Below are positions 6,774 through 15,537 of a stretch of DNA of 64,000 bases, piece by piece (positions within the stretch are counted from its first letter, which is position 1; each line of letters starts with the position of its first letter). The notes beneath the pieces were generated by a model. It was given only the letters and a program-made list of their open reading frames with translations. It was not told the DNA's origin and did not search any database. Origin of the DNA: an uncultured Clostridia bacterium (GTDB lineage Bacteria > Bacillota > Clostridia > Christensenellales > Borkfalkiaceae); assembly GCA_944368155.1 (NCBI GenBank), contig CALVWW010000001.1, positions 124,001-188,000 on the forward strand. The letters are read 5' to 3'. Position numbers and translations under genes: made by a program.

Positions 6774-8618
6774 TTATTTCACGTAGTCTTCAAGCAATCT
6801 TACATTGTTCTCTATAAGTTTACTCTGTTCTTCGTTGCTTAGTTTTTTGTAAGAAAGCAAGGCCAGCAAATAGATTTGATATGCGGCAAATTTTTGTTTG
6901 TCGGAATCACAATTTTTAAGATTACCGACTACGGGGTTCGAAAGATTGACAATCAGCGTCTTTGCCGGCTCTCCTTCCGACATGCCGTAAATTTCGCCCA
7001 TTTCAGAATAACGGCGCATTATCTCATTTACGTTGATGATTGCAGGTATTGCCGAATTTTTTAGTTTTTCTGTTTTGATTGTGAGTTTGTCGTCGCCGAT
7101 AGCTTCTTTGAATATATCGGAAATTACGCTGTCTTCCGCGGCTTCTTCGCGCAGGGCGCCGTCGATATCGGCATCGATACGGGCAAACTTTGCTTTATCA
7201 GGCATCTTATATTCCAAAAATGTTATAAAATGCGGGTCGATATATGCATTGTCACACACCATGGCGTTGAGGCCGGCCTCTTTGAACATCTTTATATACT
7301 GCGCCTGCGTCAACTCGTCAGAGACATAATAAACTGTTTTTATTTCAGGCTTCTTCTCTCCGGCCTTATCATCATTGTTCTCTGAACTTTGTACGTTTTC
7401 GCCCTCTGCTTCCGGAGAAATATACTCATTCAGACTGCGGTATTTCCCGTAGAGGTCTTTATATATTATAATGTCTTTAACTTTGTCGTAGAAATCACCG
7501 TCTTTTATACAGCCGAACTTAATGAAGTTGGCAATGTCTCCCCAGCACTCTTCGTATTTCTCTCTGTCATTTTTAAACAGAGCAATCAGTTTGTCTGCAA
7601 CTTTTTTGGTGATATGTTTGGAAATCTTCTGCACCTCCCTGTCGTTCTGCAAAAAGCTTCGCGATACGTTCAAAGGGATATCGGGGCAGTCAATAACACC
7701 GTTCAAAAGCATAAGGAATTCAGGAATGACTTCCTTTATGTTGTCCGCAATAAATACCTGATTGCAGTATAATTTTACCATTCCGCGCTCAAGTTCGAGC
7801 TTGTTGCGAGTTTTGGGGAAATACAGTATGCCCTTCAGTCTGAACGGATAATCCATGTTGAGGTGAACCCAGAAGAGCGGTTCATTGAAGTCCATAAAGG
7901 TATCTGTATAGAACTTTTTATACTCTTCTTCCGTGCAGTCCTTGGGATTTCTTGTGTAGAGAGGTTGTGTTTCATTCAGCGGCTTATCATTGCCGTCGCC
8001 CTTAAAGGAGAGGTAAATGTTGTAAGGCATGAATGAGCAGTACTTCTTAATCAGAGTCCGTATTACGCTTTCATCCAAAAACTCCTTCTCTTCCTCAGAG
8101 ATATGCATTACAATCTTTGTGCCGCGTTCACTCCTGTCGCTCTCCTCTATGGAGTACGTTGAGTTGCCGTCCGATTCCCAGTGCACCGCAGGTTCGTCTT
8201 TATATGACTTGGTAAAGATTTCGACATTCTCCGAAACCATGTAAGCGGAGTAGAAGCCAAGACCGAAGTGACCGATTATGCCGTCACCGCCGGCCTTCTC
8301 GTATTTTGAAAGGAAATCTGAGGCACCGGAAAAGGCTATCTGCGTTATGTAATTTTCAACCTCTTCTTCCGTCATGCCGATACCGTTATCTTCAACAGAA
8401 AGCGTCTTTGCTTCTTTATCGACGGAAATTTTTACGCACAGCTGCTCTCCGTTGTCGGCAGTTTCACCCATATCGACAAGTTTTTTATACTTTGTTATTG
8501 CATCGATGCCGTTTGCAACTATTTCTCTTAAAAAAATGTCCTTATCGGAATACAGCCATTTTTTTATTATAGGCATCATGTTTTCGCTCGAAATTTTTAT
8601 ATTTCCTTCACGTTTCAT
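6774..8618 (-). CDS. htpG: Molecular chaperone HtpG (Hsp90)
   Basis: Cytosolic ATP-dependent Hsp90 chaperone of 614 residues. The N-terminal GHKL ATPase domain (1-220) shows YSDKDIFLREIVANGIDAI, the DNGIGMT loop and GHFGLGFYSAYMV; the middle domain starts with NEPLFWVHLNMDYPF, and the C-terminal dimerisation domain follows residue 480. The Asn-x-x-Asp of the ATP site is present as NGIDA instead of the common NASDA. Start: ATG 8618 has GGAGGT 7 nt upstream; the TTG two codons earlier lies too close to it. The gene appears monocistronic, with a terminator at 6721-6756. No heat-shock operator was recognised. Confidence 0.96.
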   Translation of the reverse strand: MKREGNIKISSENMMPIIKKWLYSDKDIFLREIVANGIDAITKYKKLVDMGETADNGEQLCVKISVDKEAKTLSVEDNGIGMTEEEVENYITQIAFSGASDFLSKYEKAGGDGIIGHFGLGFYSAYMVSENVEIFTKSYKDEPAVHWESDGNSTYSIEESDRSERGTKIVMHISEEEKEFLDESVIRTLIKKYCSFMPYNIYLSFKGDGNDKPLNETQPLYTRNPKDCTEEEYKKFYTDTFMDFNEPLFWVHLNMDYPFRLKGILYFPKTRNKLELERGMVKLYCNQVFIADNIKEVIPEFLMLLNGVIDCPDIPLNVSRSFLQNDREVQKISKHITKKVADKLIALFKNDREKYEECWGDIANFIKFGCIKDGDFYDKVKDIIIYKDLYGKYRSLNEYISPEAEGENVQSSENNDDKAGEKKPEIKTVYYVSDELTQAQYIKMFKEAGLNAMVCDNAYIDPHFITFLEYKMPDKAKFARIDADIDGALREEAAEDSVISDIFKEAIGDDKLTIKTEKLKNSAIPAIINVNEIMRRYSEMGEIYGMSEGEPAKTLIVNLSNPVVGNLKNCDSDKQKFAAYQIYLLALLSYKKLSNEEQSKLIENNVRLLEDYVK

Positions 8619-8708
8619 AATCAAGACCTCCGTAACGTAACATATACTTTATAAACTTTACTTGGCCACTCTAAACTTTTTATAGCGCAATTTGGTTGCT
8701 TTCAGCGT

Positions 8709-8741
8709 AAAAAAACTCCGCCTTATCCAAGGCGGAGTTTT
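8709..8741 (-). terminator. Strong terminator of the cmk-plsC-ispH operon
   Basis: AACTCCGCCTT and AAGGCGGAGTT form a perfect GC-rich stem around an ATCC loop. The minus-strand transcript ends in a run of seven Ts (positions 8715-8709), a textbook intrinsic terminator 20 nt after the ispH-rpsA stop. Confidence 0.93.
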
Positions 8742-8762
8742 ATGGGGTATATTTACTTTAAA

Positions 8763-10994
8763 TTACTTGTTTTTTTCTGCATTTGCAAGAATGTCTGCAA
8801 GAGAAGTGGATACAGAAGCACCTTCGCTCCAGCTGTTCATTTCGCCGTCATCCCTTCTGGGAGCCCTGCGACGTGCAGGTCTCTCTTCGCCTTCTTCGCG
8901 GGGAGCGCGGGGTTTACGTTCAGCTTCGGGAAGCAGAGCTTTTATGGAAAGGTTCATCTTCCTTGCTTCAGGGTCGAGAGCCATAATTTTTGCGTCAACC
9001 TCGTCGCCGACGTTAAGAACGCTTGCAGGAGTTTCGATTCTTTCATGGCTTATCTGTGACACATGAACAAGACCGTCAATTCCCTTTTCTACTTCAACAA
9101 AAGCGCCGAAAGGCACAATTCTTACAACCTTGCCGTGAACGACATCGCCGACAGAGTACTTTTCTGCCGCAAGCTCCCAAGGCTGGGGCTGAAGCTGCTT
9201 ATAGCCGATTGAAACCTTTTTATTCTCTTTATCTACTTTAAGAACGAGGAATTTATATGTTTTGCCGATTTCCAGTACGTCGGTAACATTCTCAATGCCG
9301 GTCCAAGAAAGGTCGGAGATATGTGCAAGGCAATCGAAACCGTTAACCGAAACGAATGCACCGAATGCGGTAACTCTTTCAACCTTGCCCTCAACGGTAT
9401 CTCCCACGTTGATTGAAGAGAAGAATGCTTCTTCCTTGGCTGCCTTAGCTGCCTCGCGGGCATCCTTTTCTTCCTGAAGAATTACGCGCTGAGACGCAAT
9501 AATCTCTTTTCTCCTGCTGTCTTTCTTAACCTCGATTGCGCGCAGTCTGAGAGTTTTGCCCTCGTACTTGGAAAGGTCTTTTACATAGCCGGGACGAATT
9601 TCTTTAGCGGGAACGAATACCTGATAGGTGCCCATAGCGCCGACAAGACCGCCTTTATTGTAGCCTGTGCAGGTTATCGAAAACTCTTTGCCTGCGGCTA
9701 TCTCTGCGCTGAGAGCCTCCTCTTCCTGAAGGAGCTTTATCATTTTCTGCGAGAGCTTTAAAGAAGGGCGAAGCTCTACAACGAGCAAGTCTATCTGTTC
9801 GCCAACTTTTCCTGCGTAATCGGCAGCATTATATACATCGCAGTCAAGTTCATCTTTAGAGAGCATTATCTCCGACTTGGAGAAAGGCAATAATATCTTA
9901 AGGCCCTCTTCTGTTGCTTCCGATATTGTAGCCTTAACTATCTGACCTTTTTTGAACTTCGACTCGCTGTCGATTTTGGCAACGACGGCATCCATAGGAT
10001 TTGAGGCAACTTCCTCATTAACTTCCTTCTCTGCAACTTCTTCCGCTACGGGTGCCTCACTCTGCTCAACTTCAGAAACAGTCTCTGCTACGGGAGCATC
10101 AACTACGGGTGCTTCGGCTACGACTTTTTCTTCTTCGGCAGACTCTGTTGCCTTAACTTCTGTGCTAACTTCTTCCATCTTTAAAAGAACCTCCCGGGTT
10201 TGGGCATCTGGGGTGGATGCCCCTGAAACGATACCTACATTTAAAAAATTTTTTAATACGGAGTAGTCAAAATCTTCGGCATTTGCAAGCCTGAAAACAT
10301 GGGCGCACTTCTTGGATGCAACCTCAAACAACTTATTGGTATTGCTGCTGTTCAGGCCGCCTATAACAAGCACTGCGTCGCACTTTCCGGCTATTTCATC
10401 TGCCTCCGACTGACGTCCTATAGTAGTATAACAAATAGTTTTAAAAACGGCAACTGTTTTTTCACGCTGTTTTTTTATATTTTCTATTATTTTTTCAAAT
10501 TTTTCAACTGAAAAGGTCGTCTGACACACTATACAGACATCTTTTCCCTCAAGCGCGGGCAGGACTTCATTTTCTGAATTTATAACGTAAGCGCTGTTGT
10601 TGCACCAGCCCTGAAGACCTACAACTTCAGGGTGTGTTGGTTCGCCGATTATAATTATCGTTTTGCCGAGCGCAAACTGTTCGCTGACAATGCGCTGAGT
10701 CTTTCGCACAAATTCACATGTACAGTCAAGCACTTTTATTCCGCGTCTTTCGCATTCGCCGTAAAAACTTTCAGGAACGCCGTGCGAACGGAAGATTACT
10801 GTAGCTCCGTCGGGAACTTCATTTAAGCTTTCAACCGATTTAACTCCCCGCCTTTCGATGCTCTCTATAACTTCCCTATTATGGATAATTTCGCCCAGAA
10901 CAAAAGTATTGCGGCCGTCCGCATTCATCGCCGCGTCTACCGCGCGGCGGACTCCGCTGCAGAAGCCGCTGTTTTTAGCAAGTATGACATTCAT
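8763..10994 (-). CDS. ispH-rpsA: Fused 4-hydroxy-3-methylbut-2-enyl diphosphate reductase and ribosomal protein S1
   Basis: One 743-residue chain joins two functions. Residues 1-280 are IspH, the last MEP-pathway enzyme, which makes IPP and DMAPP with an iron-sulfur cluster. The cluster cysteines are Cys12 (GFCSGV), Cys93 (DCTCEFV) and Cys188 (TICYTTIGRQ), with His38, His71 and His121 lining the site. An acidic, alanine- and glutamate-rich linker (about 285-345) leads to four S1 RNA-binding domains at about 350-415, 430-500, 523-592 and 609-680, then a basic tail. The same fusion is known from many Clostridia. The start overlaps the plsC stop by 4 nt. It links isoprenoid supply (see also ispA) to a translation protein, but any functional coupling is speculative. 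Confidence 0.96.
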   Translation of the reverse strand: MNVILAKNSGFCSGVRRAVDAAMNADGRNTFVLGEIIHNREVIESIERRGVKSVESLNEVPDGATVIFRSHGVPESFYGECERRGIKVLDCTCEFVRKTQRIVSEQFALGKTIIIIGEPTHPEVVGLQGWCNNSAYVINSENEVLPALEGKDVCIVCQTTFSVEKFEKIIENIKKQREKTVAVFKTICYTTIGRQSEADEIAGKCDAVLVIGGLNSSNTNKLFEVASKKCAHVFRLANAEDFDYSVLKNFLNVGIVSGASTPDAQTREVLLKMEEVSTEVKATESAEEEKVVAEAPVVDAPVAETVSEVEQSEAPVAEEVAEKEVNEEVASNPMDAVVAKIDSESKFKKGQIVKATISEATEEGLKILLPFSKSEIMLSKDELDCDVYNAADYAGKVGEQIDLLVVELRPSLKLSQKMIKLLQEEEALSAEIAAGKEFSITCTGYNKGGLVGAMGTYQVFVPAKEIRPGYVKDLSKYEGKTLRLRAIEVKKDSRRKEIIASQRVILQEEKDAREAAKAAKEEAFFSSINVGDTVEGKVERVTAFGAFVSVNGFDCLAHISDLSWTGIENVTDVLEIGKTYKFLVLKVDKENKKVSIGYKQLQPQPWELAAEKYSVGDVVHGKVVRIVPFGAFVEVEKGIDGLVHVSQISHERIETPASVLNVGDEVDAKIMALDPEARKMNLSIKALLPEAERKPRAPREEGEERPARRRAPRRDDGEMNSWSEGASVSTSLADILANAEKNK

Positions 10995-11692
10995 TTCTTC
11001 TTGCCTGCCCTTTTTTCAGCCTGCGCGGCAAGAAAATCTGCCCGTGTCTTTATCATCATATCCCTGAGGCGCTTTTCGCAGTCGGCAATCTCATCCTCTG
11101 TAAGCTTTTTGCCGTAATACTCGGGGAACTCAACCGGTGCGCCGTAAAATACATGCGCTCTTTTAAAAAGTCTGGGTTTTTCAACCTGAACTATAGGAAT
11201 TATCGGCGTTCTGGTTTTGATAGCTATGGCGGCAAATCCTCCCTTGAACGGCAACATATCCACATCGCCCTTGTTTCTTGTTCCTTCAGGGTAAATCAGT
11301 ATGTTTTCACCGTTTTTAAGATATTTCATTGCCTGCATTATTGCCTTGACGTCAGATGCGGAGCCGTCGCGGCTAACCGGAATGCACCTGCATTTATTGC
11401 AGAACCAACGAAAGAATTTATTGTCCCACAGCTCCTTTTTAGCCATAAAGTGAACGGGTTTTTTCATTGCAGCGCACGGGTATCTCACGTCAATCATTCT
11501 GTAATGATTGCACAGCATTACATATGGCCTGTCACCGTAGCTCTCTACTGCGTCGTATCTTTTATACGGCATAAAAACTCTTAGAACTTTTTCGGCGCAC
11601 CGCAGAAAGGCAAACCAACGAACAAACTTTTTATCGGCCCGCTCCTGCTTTTTACGCTCTTTTTCAATCTGTTTCTGCGATTTTTCTTCCAT
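10991..11692 (-). CDS. plsC: 1-acyl-sn-glycerol-3-phosphate acyltransferase
   Basis: Membrane-associated acyltransferase of 233 residues that converts lysophosphatidic acid to phosphatidic acid. The catalytic HX4D motif is NHYRMID (about residue 81), and the second conserved block is IYPEGTRNK (about 147), followed by FKGGFAAIAIKT. Highly charged N- and C-terminal ends (KQIEKERKKQERADKK; AEKRAGKKK) may help bind membrane. The start shares one base with the cmk stop (TGATG) and its stop overlaps the ispH start, so the three genes form one coupled unit, as cmk-plsC-ispH does in other Clostridia. Confidence 0.93.
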   Translation of the reverse strand: MEEKSQKQIEKERKKQERADKKFVRWFAFLRCAEKVLRVFMPYKRYDAVESYGDRPYVMLCNHYRMIDVRYPCAAMKKPVHFMAKKELWDNKFFRWFCNKCRCIPVSRDGSASDVKAIMQAMKYLKNGENILIYPEGTRNKGDVDMLPFKGGFAAIAIKTRTPIIPIVQVEKPRLFKRAHVFYGAPVEFPEYYGKKLTEDEIADCEKRLRDMMIKTRADFLAAQAEKRAGKKK

Positions 11693-12699
11693 CAGATTTT
11701 TTCCTGAATCTTATTTTTTATGAATTCAACCGTCTCCTCAGGCGTCATGAACGACGTATCCACAACTACGGCGTCTTCGGCGCACCTCAGCGGCGCAATC
11801 TCTCTCTCGCTGTCGCGTCTGTCGCGCTCACGGATATCTTTAACTATGTTATCGTATGAAACATTATAACCTTTAGCTTTGTCCTCGACAAACCTTCGTT
11901 TTGCCCTTACTTCGACAGACGCGGTAACATAAAATTTATGCTCCGTATTAGGCAGAACATTTGTGCCTATGTCTCTTCCGTCCATCACGCATGACATAGT
12001 CGCGGCAATTCTGCGTTGCATTTCCACCATTTTGCGGCGCACACAGCCAAATGCGGAAACTTTCGAGGCAAGCTGCGAAATTTCAGGGCGCCTGATTTCT
12101 TCGGACACGTCTGCGCCGTCGAGCAGCGTTATCTGCCTGCCCTCAGCATATTCAATCTTCAGGTCAATGTTTTCCATAACCTGCTTTACCGAATCTTCAT
12201 CAGAAAGGTCAATTTTCCGCCGCACGCACTCAAGCGCGCAAGCCCTGTACATTGCACCCGTATCGAGATAGAGTATATTCAGCTGTTTGGCAAGATTTTT
12301 TGCTGCGGTTGTTTTTCCGCTGCCTGCGGGACCGTCGAGGGCGATTACAAGTCTCTTTGTGATATCCCTGCGAAGATTTTTTGCGCCTCTCAGGTAAACC
12401 GGCACAGCGTCAATATCAGAATCGACCAACAGCATAACACGTATACACAGTCTGAGCGCTCCGTTAATCGGAGGTTCAAGCGAAGAAAATAGCGGACAAT
12501 CTGCAAAACCCGCCTCGCGCGCCGCCTTTGCCGGATAAAGAGAGGTTATATCACCGGTGCTGGACAACATAAGGCAAACAACCTTTTGCACAGAAAGATG
12601 ATTAGCGGCCTTTATTTCATTTAAAAGTTCTTTTACCGCGCCCCGTATTTCGTCGGGCGTATCGGCGGCAACCGTAGTGGCTCCGCGTATAGCGACCAT
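11692..12699 (-). CDS. aroH-cmk: Fused AroH-type chorismate mutase and cytidylate kinase
   Basis: A 335-residue fusion. Residues 1-112 match monofunctional AroH chorismate mutase (chorismate to prephenate): IRGATT at the start, PAKAARE, and CIRVML; the residues matching the Bacillus catalytic set are Arg5, Glu75, Arg87 and Tyr102, all present. Residues 115-335 are cytidylate kinase, which phosphorylates CMP and dCMP: P-loop GPAGSGKT at 123-130, DTGAMYRA, the MDGRDIGT segment and RDRRDSERE near the lid. ATG 12699 has GGAGG 6 nt upstream and begins like AroH; the TTG five codons earlier is unlikely. Elsewhere cmk heads a cmk-plsC-ispH unit without the mutase. Both halves look active. Confidence 0.92.
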   Translation of the reverse strand: MVAIRGATTVAADTPDEIRGAVKELLNEIKAANHLSVQKVVCLMLSSTGDITSLYPAKAAREAGFADCPLFSSLEPPINGALRLCIRVMLLVDSDIDAVPVYLRGAKNLRRDITKRLVIALDGPAGSGKTTAAKNLAKQLNILYLDTGAMYRACALECVRRKIDLSDEDSVKQVMENIDLKIEYAEGRQITLLDGADVSEEIRRPEISQLASKVSAFGCVRRKMVEMQRRIAATMSCVMDGRDIGTNVLPNTEHKFYVTASVEVRAKRRFVEDKAKGYNVSYDNIVKDIRERDRRDSEREIAPLRCAEDAVVVDTSFMTPEETVEFIKNKIQEKI

Positions 12700-12759
12700 A
12701 AAAACCTCCAGCAAAATCTTAAAAGTTAATGTAAGATTAAATGTAGTAGCTACTTTAAA

Positions 12760-13989
12760 TTAATCTGTTTTTGCCGCCGCACAACCAGCGGCATAGCCGG
12801 TGGAAAAAGCAATCTGAAGATTAAATCCGCCCGTAAAGGCATCACAATCGAGTACTTCGCCGCAGAAATACAGACCTTTTACAAGTTTGCTCTCCATGGT
12901 TTTAGGGTTGATTTCTTTAAGCGAAACTCCGCCGCTGGTTACAACGGCCTCTTCAAAACCTCTCAGCGATGAGAAAAGCATATCAAAATTTTTCAGATTT
13001 GTCAACAAAGCCGACCGTTCGCTCTTTGTAACAGAGTTGACTTTTTTTGTCTGCTGTATATTGCACCTTGAGAGTAACGGCTCTATCGCCGATAAGGGTA
13101 AAAGCGCTTTAAGGCAATTTGAAATATCTCTGTTCTGATTTTCTTTGAAATCTCTCAAAAGACGTGCTTCGAGCTGTTCAAAGCTCAAAGCTGGTTTAAA
13201 GTCAAGCTCAAGCTTTATATCGTCCGCCGGCTCGCGGCATATAAGCGCGCTGGCAGTCAATATTATGGGGCCTGAAGCTCCGAAATGCGTAAACTGCATT
13301 TCGCCGAACAATTCGTCAGTCTTCTTTCCGCACCGGAAAATTTTTATAGCGACGTTTTTCAGCGCAAGCCCCTGCATAGGTTTATAATAATTACCGCAAA
13401 GATTCACGCCGCACAGCGACGGCACGGGGCTTACAATGCCGTGGCCGGCCTGTTCTGCAAATCTATAGCCGTCGCCGGTGGAACCGGTCGAAGGATAGCT
13501 CAGTCCGCCGGTACAAATTATAACTTTATCAAAATAAAACTCGTCATTTTCAGTTATTATTCCACGCATAGTACTATTCAAAATATCCAATTTCAAAATT
13601 CTCTCATTGAATTTGAAATGCACCCCTGCGTTTTTGCAGTAGTTTTCAAGGCACTTTGTAACATCGCTGGCCTTATCGGATACGGGAAAGACGCGGTTTC
13701 CCCTCTCCGTTTTCAATTTTAACCCGCCGCGTTCCAGCATATCCATGAGGTCGCGCGGAGAAAATGAATAAACTGAGCTCGTTAAAAACTTTCCGCCACG
13801 CACAACGTGTCTGAGATATTCCGACGGCTCGCAATCATTGGTGACGTTACACCTGCCCTTGCCTGTGATATATATTTTTTTGCCACACTTTTCGTTTCTT
13901 TCAAACAGCGTGACCGTTGCTCCGCCGCTTGCAGCGGCGTATGCAGCCATCAGTCCCGCGGCACCGCCGCCTATAACCGCAACTTTCAT
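12760..13989 (-). CDS. HI0933/BaiN-type NAD(P)/FAD-dependent oxidoreductase
   Basis: Flavoprotein of 409 residues, a normal length for the HI0933 (YhiN/BaiN) family. The N-terminal FAD-binding GGGAAGLMAAYAAASGG (about 7-23) is followed by the family marker CGKKIYITGKGRCNVTND; the C-terminal block with GLYFCGEVLDCDAFTGGFNL and AFSTGYAAG completes the fold. Physiological substrates of most members are unknown, and bile-acid activity should not be assumed. In several Clostridia this gene precedes cmk-plsC-ispH, as here (60-nt gap). Its Shine-Dalgarno (AAGG) merges with the T-tract of the upstream terminator. Confidence 0.88.
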   Translation of the reverse strand: MKVAVIGGGAAGLMAAYAAASGGATVTLFERNEKCGKKIYITGKGRCNVTNDCEPSEYLRHVVRGGKFLTSSVYSFSPRDLMDMLERGGLKLKTERGNRVFPVSDKASDVTKCLENYCKNAGVHFKFNERILKLDILNSTMRGIITENDEFYFDKVIICTGGLSYPSTGSTGDGYRFAEQAGHGIVSPVPSLCGVNLCGNYYKPMQGLALKNVAIKIFRCGKKTDELFGEMQFTHFGASGPIILTASALICREPADDIKLELDFKPALSFEQLEARLLRDFKENQNRDISNCLKALLPLSAIEPLLSRCNIQQTKKVNSVTKSERSALLTNLKNFDMLFSSLRGFEEAVVTSGGVSLKEINPKTMESKLVKGLYFCGEVLDCDAFTGGFNLQIAFSTGYAAGCAAAKTD

Positions 13990-13998
13990 TGATACCTT

Positions 13999-14029
13999 AA
14001 AAAGTGGGAGCGCCGCAGCGCGCTCCCAC
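13999..14029 (-). terminator. Terminator of the decarboxylase operon
   Basis: Perfect 10-bp stem GTGGGAGCGC (14004-14013) / GCGCTCCCAC (14020-14029) with a 6-nt loop. On the minus strand five Ts follow (14003-13999) and run directly into AAGG, the ribosome-binding site of the next gene. Confidence 0.9.
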
Positions 14030-14041
14030 CGCTATTTATTT

Positions 14042-15481
14042 TTATACAGGATAAACACCGTCGGCATTTTTTGCCATATCGTCGTCAACACCGGTTTCGC
14101 GCGCTTTGCGCCACTTAAAATAATTATTGGAAACCTCGGGGAAGAGTGCATAGCTAAGCACATCCTCCTCCTTTTCATAAAAACCGGCCGACTTCACTTC
14201 GTCTGTAAGTTTCTGCATCTCATCTTTCAGTAAATCGGCGGGTCTGCACGTTATAGCCTGTTCGCCGTGTGCTGTACATAACTTCAATACATCCGGTGAA
14301 ATTTGTCCCGGAACTTTTCCGTATTTACCTAAAATAAGGTCTTTGTACTGAGCTGTAAGCGTTTTATATTTGCCTGCAAGCACATTCCATACCGCCTGAG
14401 TCCCCACAATCTGACTGGAAGGCGTAACAAGCGGAGGATAGCCGCAGTCCTTCCTGACTTCAGGGACCTCTGCGAGGCACTCCATAAGTTTATCTTCCTT
14501 GCCTGCCGATTTAAGCTGACTTATTAGGTTGGAGAGCATGCCGCCCGGAACCTGATATAAAAGAGTGTTTATATCAATTTTTCTTACTCTGGCAGAAAGG
14601 AAGCCGTCCTTTTCAAGTCTCTGCGCAACTTTATTAAAATGAGTTATAACGGGTAACAGTTTATTGATATCTATGCCTGTATCATAAGGCGTACCCTTCA
14701 ATGTGGCAACGAGCGGCTCTGTCGCGGGATTGGAAGTTCCGTTTCCGAGCGGAGACAGCGCGCAGTCGACAATGTCTGCGCCTGCCTGTATTGCCATGAG
14801 GTTTATCATGTCGCCCGTGCCGGTAGTATTGTGAGTATGCAAATGCACTTTTGTTTCGGGACGCAGCTCTTCTTTAAGCTCCTTTACGACTTCATATGCC
14901 GTAAACGGAAGCAACAGATTAGCCATGTCCTTTATGCAGATATTGTCGGCACCCATATCCTCGAGGGTTTTGGCAAGTTTAACAAAATATTCCGTGGTAT
15001 GAACAGGACTTGTAGTATACGATATGGCAGCCTCGCATATGCATTTGCCTTTACCGTACTTTTTAATTGCCTTCACCGATGTTTCGAGGTTCCTCACATC
15101 ATTGAGAGCGTCAAAAACCCTTATAACGCCGACGCCGTTTTCAATTGCTTTTTCCACAAACTTTTCGACAACATCGTCGGCATAATGGCGGTAACCCAAC
15201 AAATTCTGCCCGCGCAACAACATTTGTATGGGCGTCTTTTTGAGATATTTTTTAAGGTTTCTAAGTCTATCCCACGGGTCTTCGCACAAATATCTCAAGC
15301 AGGTATCGAAGGTGGCTCCTCCCCACGCCTCGAGCGAATAATAACCTATTTCGTCAAGCTGCGCAAGGACAGGTTCCATCTCGTCGAACCTCATTCTTGT
15401 TGCTGCAAGCGATTGATGCGCGTCACGCAGAATAGTATCGGTAATCATTACCTTATGCGGAGTTATATTTTTTTCAGACAT
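14042..15481 (-). CDS. oadA: Oxaloacetate/pyruvate carboxyltransferase subunit (OadA type, without biotin domain)
   Basis: Carboxyltransferase subunit of 479 residues related to oxaloacetate decarboxylase alpha and pyruvate carboxylase subunit B. It has the metal-binding DTILRDAHQSL at residue 14, EAWGGATFDTC, the carboxylation lysine region DNICIKDMANLL and the HLHTHNTTG metal-ligand histidines. The chain stops after the conserved carboxyltransferase domain; the biotin carrier is a separate gene at 16798. It moves carboxyl groups between oxaloacetate (or pyruvate) and biotin, on the cytoplasmic face of the membrane complex. It is the last gene of the five-gene operon. Confidence 0.93.
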   Translation of the reverse strand: MSEKNITPHKVMITDTILRDAHQSLAATRMRFDEMEPVLAQLDEIGYYSLEAWGGATFDTCLRYLCEDPWDRLRNLKKYLKKTPIQMLLRGQNLLGYRHYADDVVEKFVEKAIENGVGVIRVFDALNDVRNLETSVKAIKKYGKGKCICEAAISYTTSPVHTTEYFVKLAKTLEDMGADNICIKDMANLLLPFTAYEVVKELKEELRPETKVHLHTHNTTGTGDMINLMAIQAGADIVDCALSPLGNGTSNPATEPLVATLKGTPYDTGIDINKLLPVITHFNKVAQRLEKDGFLSARVRKIDINTLLYQVPGGMLSNLISQLKSAGKEDKLMECLAEVPEVRKDCGYPPLVTPSSQIVGTQAVWNVLAGKYKTLTAQYKDLILGKYGKVPGQISPDVLKLCTAHGEQAITCRPADLLKDEMQKLTDEVKSAGFYEKEEDVLSYALFPEVSNNYFKWRKARETGVDDDMAKNADGVYPV

Positions 15482-15537
15482 ATTATTTATTTACCCCTCA
15501 ACCGACGGCGTCGGCCGCCTGTTAAACAATTCATAAA

